Source: Bacillota bacterium (GTDB lineage: Bacteria; Bacillota_A; Clostridia; Lachnospirales; Bianqueaceae). Taken from it: a stretch of 7,409 nucleotides of DNA. The DNA lies in assembly GCA_017420625.1 (NCBI GenBank), contig JAFOIR010000444.1, positions 1 through 7,409 of the forward strand, read 5' to 3'. Both the position numbers and the translations under genes were made by a program. Shown piece after piece: positions 1 to 5,945 of the stretch (its first letter is position 1; each line of letters begins with the position of its first letter). The notes under the pieces were generated by a model. The model was not told where the DNA came from and did no database searches. It saw nothing but the letters and a program-made list of their open reading frames with translations.

Positions 1-126
1 CGTTACAGGCAAAAGAGGATCCCCCAGGGCGGGCGTCCTTAAAGTATTATTCGAGGTGGAACCGTACGATGTACCCTTGAACGGCGAAAGCTGCTGCTTT
101 CCGGCTGTTCAGGGATTTTTTATTTT
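1..126 (+). promoter_or_regulatory. T-box riboswitch (3' portion) controlling thrS
   Basis: This is the distal half of a tRNA-sensing T-box leader; Stem I with the specifier codon lies before the window. Seen directly: the antiterminator has a lower helix 52-56 (CGAGG) pairing with 75-79 (CCTTG), a 7-nt bulge UGGAACC at 57-63, and an upper helix GTAC 64-67 pairing with GTAC 71-74. This is the canonical T-box fold. UGGA in the bulge would pair with a tRNA 3' end UCCA, so it predicts a U discriminator base. Bases 15-20 and 35-40 can pair, with a C/G-rich interior, and may be Stem III. Known of the family: uncharged tRNA stabilises the antiterminator and allows read-through. The cognate amino acid, threonine, is inferred from the downstream gene because the specifier loop is not visible. 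Confidence 0.9.
74..126 (+). terminator. T-box-regulated intrinsic terminator before thrS
   Basis: A long interrupted hairpin is followed by a U-rich tail. CCC 74-76 pairs with GGG 112-114. T78 through C85 (TGAACGGC) pairs with GCTGTTCA 104-111, including one G-T wobble. The inner stem GAAAGC 86-91 pairs with GCTTTC 96-101, closing a TGCT loop. The tail at 115-126 is ATTTTTTATTTT. Bases 74-79 are shared with the antiterminator, so the two folds exclude each other. Confidence 0.9.
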
Positions 127-131
127 ACAGA

Positions 132-153
132 GGAAACAGCTGACTTTGTTTCC
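132..153 (+). other. Hairpin between the T-box terminator and the thrS ribosome binding site
   Basis: GGAAACA 132-138 can pair with TGTTTCC 147-153 around an 8-nt loop. It ends only a few bases before the thrS Shine-Dalgarno AAGGAG (159-164). It might affect mRNA stability or initiation on the read-through transcript, or be incidental; a 7-bp stem in a 45-bp stretch is only modest evidence. Confidence 0.35.
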
Positions 154-170
154 GGGAAAAGGAGTGCAAC

Positions 171-2093
171 ATGAAAATCACGTTAAGAGACAACATCCGC
201 GAGTATGATCATCCGGTCAGTATCCTGGAGATCGCGCAGGATATCAGTGAAGGTCTGGCCAGAGTCGCCTGTGTCGGTAAGGTCAACGGAGAAGAAGCCG
301 ATCTTCGTACCGTCATCGATTCCGACGCTGAAGTCGAGATCCTGACCTTCGATCAGCAGGAAGGCAAAGATGCTTTCCGTCATACCGCCGCACATATTCT
401 GGCTCAGGCAGTCAAACGGCTTTACCCGGAGACCAAGCTGGCGATCGGTCCCGCGATCAAAGAAGGTTTCTACTATGACTTCGACCGTGATCATCCCTTT
501 ACGGCTGACGAACTCGAAACCATCGAAGCAGAAATGAAAAAGATCGTAAAGGAAAATCTGGCGATCACCCGCTTCACCCTTCCTCGTCCCGAGGCGATCA
601 AGCTTATGGAGGAAAAAGGTGAATCCTATAAAGTCGAACTGATCCTTGATCTTCCGGAAGATGCCGAGCTTAGCTTTTATCAGCAGGGCGAATATGTCGA
701 TCTTTGCGCAGGTCCGCATCTGATGAGTACCAAACCGGTCAAAGCCTTCAAGCTTACCTCTGTTGCCGGTGCTTACTGGAGAGGTTCCGAGAAGAACAAG
801 ATGCTGACCCGAATCTACGGTACCGCTTATACCAAAGCTTCCGATCTGGAAGAATACCTGAAGAAACTGGAAGAAGCCAAACTGCGTGACCATCGCAAGA
901 TCGGCCGTGATATGGGTCTTTTCATGAGCCATAATCTGGTAGGCCGCGGCCTTCCCATGTTCCTTCCCAAAGGCTATACCATCTGGCAGGAGCTGGAAGA
1001 ATACATCAAGGCAAAAGAGCGCAAACTCGGCTATCAGCATGTTATGACGCCCTGCGTCGGTTCGGTTGATCTGTACAAGACTTCCGGACACTGGGATCAT
1101 TATAAGGAAAACATGTTCCCGGCCATGGAACTCGAAGGTGAAGCTTATGTTCTTCGTCCCATGAACTGCCCGCATCACATGATGATCTACGCGAACCAGC
1201 CTCATTCCTACCGTCAGCTGCCCATCCGAATCGGTGAGATTGCTCATGACTTCCGCTATGAGCCTTCCGGCAACCTGAAGGGCATCGAGCGCGGCCGCCA
1301 CTTCTGTCAGAACGATGCTCATCTGTTTGTTACACCCGAACAGATCGAGAGCGAGTTTAAAGCCGTCGTCGACCTGATCTTTGATGTCTACAAAGATTTC
1401 CATATCACCAATTACCGCTGTGTTCTTTCTCTGCGTGATCCGGCTGACAAAGTCAAATATCATCCGGACGATGAAATGTGGGATAAAGCAGAAAATGCAC
1501 TTCGCGTCGTTCTGAATGATCTCGGTATTGACTATACGGAAGAGATCGGTGAAGCCGCTTTCTATGGTCCGAAGCTTGACGTAAACGTTCAGCCGGCTGT
1601 TGGTGCAGAGTATACACTGTCCACCTGCCAGCTTGATTTCTGCCTGCCGGCGAAGTTCCAGCTGACCTACATCGATTCCGACGGAACCGAGAAGACTCCG
1701 GTCGTTCTGCACCGTGCGATTCTTGGTTCACTGGATCGTTTCATGGCCTACATGATCGAAGAAACGATGGGTAAATTCCCGACCTGGCTTGCACCTGTGC
1801 AGGTGAAAGTTCTGCCGATCTCTGAGAAAAATGCCGAATATGCAGGAAAAGTCTACGAAGCACTCGATGCAGCCGGTATCCGCGTTGAATTGGATGATCG
1901 TTCCGAGAAGATCGGCTACAAGATCCGTGAAGCGCAGATGGAAAAAGTCTGCTATATGCTGATCCTCGGTGCGAAGGAAGAAGAAGCGGGCACTGTCAAT
2001 GTCCGTGCCCGTGATGCCGAAGGTTCCGAAAGCATGGTTCTTGATGATTTCATCCGGATGATCCGTGAAGAGATCGAAACAAAAAAAGCCTGA
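171..2093 (+). CDS. thrS: Threonine--tRNA ligase (threonyl-tRNA synthetase)
   Basis: A cytoplasmic class II synthetase that joins L-threonine to tRNA-Thr using ATP; its 640 residues match the usual bacterial length. Domain order: TGS domain about 1-62; editing domain with the metal-site residues HTAAH (H71, H75) and CAGPH (C179, H183), which hydrolyses Ser-tRNA-Thr; catalytic core about 240-535; anticodon-binding domain from about 537 (PTWLAPVQV). The zinc ligands expected for threonine recognition are present: C333 (RPMNCPHH), H384 (NDAH) and H514 (VVLHRAILGS). Motif 2 is FRYEPSG with R362, and motif 3 is HRAILGSLDRF. The loop reads GIERGRHF where E. coli has GLMRVRGF, keeping both arginines. 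The ATG is supported by AAGGAG at 159-164, six bases upstream. It is regulated by the T-box leader immediately before it. The last codons (Lys-Lys-Ala) run into a terminator hairpin. Confidence 0.98.
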   Translation: MKITLRDNIREYDHPVSILEIAQDISEGLARVACVGKVNGEEADLRTVIDSDAEVEILTFDQQEGKDAFRHTAAHILAQAVKRLYPETKLAIGPAIKEGFYYDFDRDHPFTADELETIEAEMKKIVKENLAITRFTLPRPEAIKLMEEKGESYKVELILDLPEDAELSFYQQGEYVDLCAGPHLMSTKPVKAFKLTSVAGAYWRGSEKNKMLTRIYGTAYTKASDLEEYLKKLEEAKLRDHRKIGRDMGLFMSHNLVGRGLPMFLPKGYTIWQELEEYIKAKERKLGYQHVMTPCVGSVDLYKTSGHWDHYKENMFPAMELEGEAYVLRPMNCPHHMMIYANQPHSYRQLPIRIGEIAHDFRYEPSGNLKGIERGRHFCQNDAHLFVTPEQIESEFKAVVDLIFDVYKDFHITNYRCVLSLRDPADKVKYHPDDEMWDKAENALRVVLNDLGIDYTEEIGEAAFYGPKLDVNVQPAVGAEYTLSTCQLDFCLPAKFQLTYIDSDGTEKTPVVLHRAILGSLDRFMAYMIEETMGKFPTWLAPVQVKVLPISEKNAEYAGKVYEALDAAGIRVELDDRSEKIGYKIREAQMEKVCYMLILGAKEEEAGTVNVRARDAEGSESMVLDDFIRMIREEIETKKA

Positions 2094-2119
2094 ACAGGCG
2101 ACCCTGTCAAGGCTTTCTT
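2081..2119 (-). terminator. Terminator shared by the convergent thrS and rhamnosidase/HAM1-like operon
   Basis: The outer stem AAAGCC 2085-2090 pairs with GGCTTT 2111-2116. The inner stem ACAGG 2094-2098 pairs with CCTGT 2103-2107 around a CGAC loop. Read on the minus strand, the hairpin is followed by seven T (complement of A2081-2087), a strong U-tract for the minus-strand operon ending at 2144. Read on the plus strand, the tail is TTTCTTC, weaker but possibly sufficient for thrS. The A-run and the 5' arm lie inside the last thrS codons and stop. Confidence 0.8.
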
Positions 2120-2143
2120 CAAAAAGACTGTCTCCATTGGGAT

Positions 2144-2809
2144 TTAGCTAACGTGCTCACGGATGAAAGATGCGATCTTTGATCCGAGAAAGCCATAAGC
2201 TGCATCCCGTTCACTGGCTGTCAGATCACACCAGTATTTCCCGGTCGCAATATCGATCGTCGATACATCCAGAGGATTCCCTTTTTCTGTATAGGGATGA
2301 CAGGGTGTATCCAGAATCCACATAGAAGGGCTGTCCACCTCCAGGGTGAACAGTCCTTTTTCTGTCCTCAGCGCAGCACCGCGGAAATATCTTGCCTTGA
2401 TCCTTCCGCCGTGTTCATGGGCGATCCTGCAGTAATGCAGAAGCGCTTCCTGATCGGACATGCTTTTCTCGATCAGTCGTGCCGGATCCTGCTCGTCCGG
2501 CTGATAATATCGGCGCACATGGATGCCCGGCTGTTCTTGTTCCGGAACTCCCTCCAGATAAAGGCCTGTGTCATGGGCGAGCACCGGCAGGTGACCACAT
2601 GGGTGATCCGGAGGAAGCTGTTTCAGCAGGCGGACATAAGCTTCGACTTTCAGCACTGCATTTTCGATCACGGACAAGCCGCTCTCCTCCACCTCGATCC
2701 GGCATGGAAGATCGGCAGGGGTAAAGATGCGGATCTCTTCCCCCGCCAGCCAGTTTTTCAGATTCCGAATCTTGGAAGCATTGGAGCTTGCATAGAAAAT
2801 CTTTCTCAT
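2144..2809 (-). CDS. Divergent HAM1/RdgB-like non-canonical purine NTP pyrophosphatase
   Basis: Probably hydrolyses dITP/XTP-type nucleotides to the monophosphate and pyrophosphate, keeping damaged purines out of DNA and RNA. Family landmarks in order: SSNASK at residues 8-13 (RdgB: TGNVGK), VEESGLSVIENAVLK at 40-54 (RdgB: ETGLTFIENAILK), HDTGL at 79-83 (RdgB: DDSGL; D80 is the likely catalytic aspartate), PG at 94-95 and VRRY at 98-101 (RdgB: YSARY). LTASERDAAYGF near 196-207 resembles the C-terminal LTREEKSAISHR segment. The usual GFGYDPIF motif is not there; the region reads GNPLDVSTIDIATG instead. At 221 residues it is a little longer than typical RdgB. Its ATG overlaps the upstream rhamnosidase stop (ATGA), and AGGA lies only 3 nt before the ATG, suggesting translational coupling. 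Family membership is fairly secure; the substrate is less so. Confidence 0.8.
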   Translation of the reverse strand: MRKIFYASSNASKIRNLKNWLAGEEIRIFTPADLPCRIEVEESGLSVIENAVLKVEAYVRLLKQLPPDHPCGHLPVLAHDTGLYLEGVPEQEQPGIHVRRYYQPDEQDPARLIEKSMSDQEALLHYCRIAHEHGGRIKARYFRGAALRTEKGLFTLEVDSPSMWILDTPCHPYTEKGNPLDVSTIDIATGKYWCDLTASERDAAYGFLGSKIASFIREHVS

Positions 2810-5622
2810 TTTTCCTGTAATAACCGAATGGAGGCCTCCAGTTGTTCCAGAGCGACTTCTGAGATTCCTCCGTTCTCTTTGACCAGTTCTCTCAGGCTGA
2901 GATCTTTCATTCCTTCCGGAATCTCATCGATTCGGTCAGAGAACTGTCTCAGCAGCGCTTTTACCTCCGGATCTGCCAGAAGATCGCGGATAGGGGAATC
3001 GATCGAAAGTCTGGAAACAATGCTTTCGGTCGTTTCATATGTATAGGTATAGGTACCGGCACCGATCTCAAAAGGTTCCTTGCCGGACAGCGGCAGTGTG
3101 ACAACGGCAGAAGCATCAAACGGAACGGTGATATCCACTTTCAGATGACGATCATCCAGAATCTCCCATCTGATTTCATAGCTGCCGGCTGCTGAGTCAT
3201 AACTCAGTTCAAGAGGAGAAAGTGCCTTGTGAATCACCGGAGCGATGGTAACTTTCTTGAATCCAGGTACTTCTTCCACCGGTTTAAGGCCACCGCAATA
3301 ACCAAAGATCCACTCTACGATCGAGCCGTATGCATAATGATTGAGGCTGTTCATACCCGTCGAGCTGATGCTGCCATCGGCCAGCACACTGTTCCAGCGC
3401 TCCCAGATGGTAGTCGCACCAAGCTTGATCTCATAGATCCAGCCGGGGTATTCTTCGTTCAGCAAAAGTCCATACGCCAGATCTTTACGTCCGATCTCCG
3501 TCAGTACCTTACACAGAAGAGGTGTTCCTACAAAACCGGTTTTCAGTTTGCCCTCGGAGATCTTCATCTGTTTTTCCAGCATCTGAACCGCGCGGTCACG
3601 ATCGGAAAGTCCCTCATTGATATTGAGCAGCGCTGCAGTCTGTGTATCGATACAGCAGCGTCCGTTCGGTGAGAAATATTCTTCCAGCAATCCCTGACGA
3701 ATCTTCTCCGCCAGATCCGTGTAGATTTTCTCATCTTCTGTGTATCCGAGCGCTCCAGCCGCCTTCGCAACCAGGAGTGCACTCTTACGGTAATAGGTAT
3801 CCGCAATAAACCCTTCGTCCGTTGCCCCCAGAACAGCGGCCGGTCCGGCATAAGGTGTATCGAGAGCCAGCCAGTCACCGAAGTGGAAGATCTTTCGCCA
3901 CTGATGGTCATCACCTGTGAATGTGGTCAGGTAATCGACCCAGGCTTTCATCTGCGGATAATATTGCTTCAGCAGTTCCTTGTCACCGCTGAACAAATAG
4001 ACATTCCAGGGAATGATCGTACCGGCGTCCCCCCAGGCTGTCGCAGCTGTCTTGGGGTCATCATCGACGAACGGAATAAAGTTCGGGACAAGACCGCCCC
4101 ACTTCTTCTGCTCGAGTGCCATATCATGCAGGAATTTGGTATAAAATGCGGCTGCATCCGACAGATACAGTGCAGTTGGAGAAAACACCTGCGCATCTCC
4201 TGTCCAGCCCAGACGTTCATCTCTTTGCGGGCAGTCCGTCGGAACATCAACGAAGTTGTCCATCATGCCCCAGCGGGTATTTTCGATCAGCTGATTGATC
4301 AAAGCGTGTCCTGTAGTGACAAACCCACGCTGAACATTGTCGGAAGTAAGAGAAAAAGCAGCAAAATCTTCCTGGTCGAATTCTTCGGGTGCATGGAACG
4401 CTTCTTCTCCGGGTTCCTTCAGTTCGATCCTGACATACCTGTATCCGTAAAAGGTAAAGCGCGGCATCAGACTGATGGGTTTGCCGTTCGATACATAGAA
4501 ATATTCTGCTTTGGCTGTTCGCAGATTCTCGTTATAGAAATTGCCCTGCTGCAGAATCTCGCCCACCTGCAGATGAACAGTGGTTCCTGCAGGCTGATCG
4601 ACCTTCAAAGACCAGATGCCGGCAATATTCTGACCGATATCCAGGACACATTCTCCGGCCGGCGTTTTGATCTGTTCTTTCACCGGGAATGATTCATAGA
4701 TGCGAACCGGCACGCTGTATCTGGCTGTCAGGATCGATTCTTTTTCTCCGTTTCCAGTCCTCGGGTTGCCTTTCGGTGCATCTGTCAGTCTTGCTTTCTC
4801 CGCTGGCAGTGCAGGGAGTGTATCATCCCGCCATTCTCCGTCATAGATATTGGAAAAGGTAATGGTACTGCGGGTCACTTCCCAACTGTCATCGGTTGCA
4901 TAGACTTGTTCTGTTCCATCCTGATAGAGAAGATGAAGTTCCGCCAGTAATTTCCAGCTGTTTCCAAAGAACGGCTCCATCCGTTTGGAGAAACCGATTC
5001 TTTCCTTATACCAGCCGTTGCCCAGTTCAATGGCCAGATGATGAGAGCCTTCCTTTTTCAACTCGTAGGTAACATCATAGGTCTGATACTGAACCCAGTC
5101 GAAATAATCATTGCAGTAAGGCGTCAGATATTCATCACCGACTTTTTTCCCATCGATCCTGGCTTCATAAAGACCCAGGCCTGTGATATAGAGTCTGGCG
5201 GAAACAAGGCCACCCTTGTTCTCTATTCCCTGATGAAAGACGGGATGGCGTTTGATCTGATCATCACAGCCGATCCATTTGGCTGTCCATGGCTCATCCA
5301 TCTTGGAAGTTTCAAAGAAATGCTCTTCACTGACAGCTTCCTCTCCGGGCTCATTCGTTGCAACACGAACTGTCCAGGTATAGCGGGTGCGCGGTTTCAG
5401 TTTTATCCGAACCGGTTCACCTAAAGAATTCAGCTTGCCCCATCCAGTGTCAGCGGCTTTTCTGCCTTTGCCGGTAATCGGATCGACTTCTTCGACAACG
5501 ATTCTGGCCTGCTGTTGTTTAGTTCCTTTTGCTTCTTCCACAGTCCATCCGAAGACCGGAATATCCATCGTATAGCCAAGAGGATTTTGTTTATGGTCGA
5601 CTGTGCAATTGGTAATTAACAT
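2806..5622 (-). CDS. Alpha-L-rhamnosidase, GH78, intracellular
   Basis: Removes terminal alpha-L-rhamnose from oligosaccharides or plant glycosides by an inverting mechanism. Domains, roughly: N-terminal Ig-like domain 1-108; rhamnosidase N domain 138-305 (GLGLYEARIDGKKVGDEYLTP, GNGWYKERIG); concanavalin-like domain 315-415 (LDIGQNIAGIW, FTFYGYRYVRI); (alpha/alpha)6 barrel 420-775; C-terminal beta-sandwich 777-860. The catalytic signature DCPQRDERLGWTGD spans 463-476, giving D463, the likely general acid E469 and D476. The likely general base is E741 in GATTIWERW. Residues 867-938 form an extra charged helical tail beginning SPIRDLLADPEVKALL. There is no signal peptide or membrane segment, so it probably acts on imported substrate. 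The ATG is preceded by AAGGAGA (complement of 5629-5635), six bases away. It is the first gene of a two-gene unit with the HAM1-like gene. The exact substrate cannot be read from sequence. Confidence 0.95.
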   Translation of the reverse strand: MLITNCTVDHKQNPLGYTMDIPVFGWTVEEAKGTKQQQARIVVEEVDPITGKGRKAADTGWGKLNSLGEPVRIKLKPRTRYTWTVRVATNEPGEEAVSEEHFFETSKMDEPWTAKWIGCDDQIKRHPVFHQGIENKGGLVSARLYITGLGLYEARIDGKKVGDEYLTPYCNDYFDWVQYQTYDVTYELKKEGSHHLAIELGNGWYKERIGFSKRMEPFFGNSWKLLAELHLLYQDGTEQVYATDDSWEVTRSTITFSNIYDGEWRDDTLPALPAEKARLTDAPKGNPRTGNGEKESILTARYSVPVRIYESFPVKEQIKTPAGECVLDIGQNIAGIWSLKVDQPAGTTVHLQVGEILQQGNFYNENLRTAKAEYFYVSNGKPISLMPRFTFYGYRYVRIELKEPGEEAFHAPEEFDQEDFAAFSLTSDNVQRGFVTTGHALINQLIENTRWGMMDNFVDVPTDCPQRDERLGWTGDAQVFSPTALYLSDAAAFYTKFLHDMALEQKKWGGLVPNFIPFVDDDPKTAATAWGDAGTIIPWNVYLFSGDKELLKQYYPQMKAWVDYLTTFTGDDHQWRKIFHFGDWLALDTPYAGPAAVLGATDEGFIADTYYRKSALLVAKAAGALGYTEDEKIYTDLAEKIRQGLLEEYFSPNGRCCIDTQTAALLNINEGLSDRDRAVQMLEKQMKISEGKLKTGFVGTPLLCKVLTEIGRKDLAYGLLLNEEYPGWIYEIKLGATTIWERWNSVLADGSISSTGMNSLNHYAYGSIVEWIFGYCGGLKPVEEVPGFKKVTIAPVIHKALSPLELSYDSAAGSYEIRWEILDDRHLKVDITVPFDASAVVTLPLSGKEPFEIGAGTYTYTYETTESIVSRLSIDSPIRDLLADPEVKALLRQFSDRIDEIPEGMKDLSLRELVKENGGISEVALEQLEASIRLLQEK

Positions 5623-5666
5623 GAGAGATCTCCTTTTGCATAGATTGAAAGAACGAACTTAACTAT

Positions 5667-5696
5667 AGTGTAACACCACAGAAAGATGAGATGCAA
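5667..5696 (-). promoter_or_regulatory. Candidate sigma-70-type promoter for the rhamnosidase operon
   Basis: On the minus strand, TTGCAT (complement of 5691-5696) and TACACT (complement of 5667-5672) are separated by 18 bp. Each matches the consensus in four of six positions. It lies about 45 bp upstream of the rhamnosidase start, downstream of the minus-strand terminator, so transcripts from it would avoid that terminator. Assigned by eye only. Confidence 0.4.
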
Positions 5697-5707
5697 GGTT
5701 TTCACAC

Positions 5708-5737
5708 AAAAAAACGGGTCAGGCACCCGCCTGACCC
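5708..5737 (-). terminator. Strong intrinsic terminator on the minus strand, upstream of the rhamnosidase gene
   Basis: GGGTCAGGC 5716-5724 pairs perfectly with GCCTGACCC 5729-5737 around a 4-nt loop, a 9-bp GC-rich stem. On the minus strand it is followed by G and then seven T (complement of A5708-5714). The plus strand has no T-run after the hairpin, so it is directional. No minus-strand gene is apparent between it and position 5945, so its source transcript is unknown. It may be an attenuator for the rhamnosidase, the end of a small RNA, or a relic. Confidence 0.8.
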
Positions 5738-5824
5738 AACATATCCAAAGGAGAGGATCAATAAAACATGAAAAAACTATGGTATAAATATAACCTAAAT
5801 TTGTGAACAAAATATGTACAGCAA

Positions 5825-5853
5825 TTTAAACATAGATTTTTTCTTTGTAATAT
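5825..5853 (+). promoter_or_regulatory. Candidate promoter for the AlkX-like gene (upstream option)
   Basis: TTTAAA (5825-5830) and TAATAT (5848-5853) are separated by 17 bp, each four of six to consensus. If used, transcription would start near 5860, placing the dyad at 5858-5878 right at the start site. This is weak on its own in an AT-rich stretch. Confidence 0.25.
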
Positions 5854-5857
5854 AAAT

Positions 5858-5878
5858 GAAAAAAACCTGGTTTTCTTC
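5858..5878. repeat. 21-bp imperfect dyad, possible operator
   Basis: Centred on T5868, the left arm GAAAAAAACC (5858-5867) and right arm GGTTTTCTTC (5869-5878) are complementary at nine of ten positions. The one-base centre rules out a complete RNA hairpin, so it reads better as a protein-binding site on DNA than as a terminator. It lies between the two candidate promoters for the AlkX-like gene. Confidence 0.45.
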
Positions 5879-5905
5879 CGGAGAATAGCTTTCTTCGCCC
5901 ATCTA

Positions 5906-5914
5906 TGATATGAT
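5906..5914 (+). promoter_or_regulatory. Candidate extended -10 promoter for the AlkX-like gene
   Basis: TGATATGAT gives a TGn extension (5906-5908) followed by TATGAT (5909-5914), five of six to the -10 consensus. No good -35 lies at 17 bp, which is common for extended -10 promoters. Transcription would begin near 5921, leaving a leader of about 25 bases. Confidence 0.45.
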
Positions 5915-5945
5915 GAATACATATCTTGAAAAGGACTGATCAATT

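Larger units (their letters stand above)
5623..5945. other. Divergent intergenic regulatory region
   Basis: No convincing gene lies in these 323 bases, which are more AT-rich than the flanking genes. The region holds candidate promoters for the rhamnosidase (minus) and the AlkX-like gene (plus), a strong minus-strand terminator at 5708-5737, a dyad at 5800-5811 and a longer dyad at 5858-5878. Ribosome binding sites are at 5629-5635 (minus) and 5931-5935 (plus). Confidence 0.7.

Noticed and set aside
183..1712. A 509-codon open frame antisense to thrS
   Set aside because: It lies wholly inside a clear thrS gene, has no ribosome binding site or recognisable motif, and such antisense frames arise from the codon bias of the sense gene.
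2297..4692. Plus-strand open frames at 2297-3046, 3229-3672 and 3883-4692, antisense to the HAM1-like and rhamnosidase genes
   Set aside because: Their translations have no family resemblance, are rich in Cys/His/Arg of the shadow type, and overlap well-supported genes.
5691..5704. Possible CcpA cre site, TGAAAACCTTGCAT on the minus strand, overlapping the rhamnosidase -35
   Set aside because: The left half fits, but the central CG is missing and the right-half CA is one base out of register.
5768..5806. A 12-codon plus-strand frame (MKKLWYKYNLNL) after AAAGGAG, considered as a leader peptide
   Set aside because: The AAAGGAG is 14 nt from the ATG, there is no downstream attenuator hairpin on this strand, and AT-rich DNA gives such frames by chance.
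5616..5943. Two minus-strand open frames of 64 and 61 codons in the intergenic region
   Set aside because: Their translations are hydrophobic/aromatic products of AT-rich DNA. They run through the strong terminator hairpin or the promoter region and have no convincing ribosome binding site.
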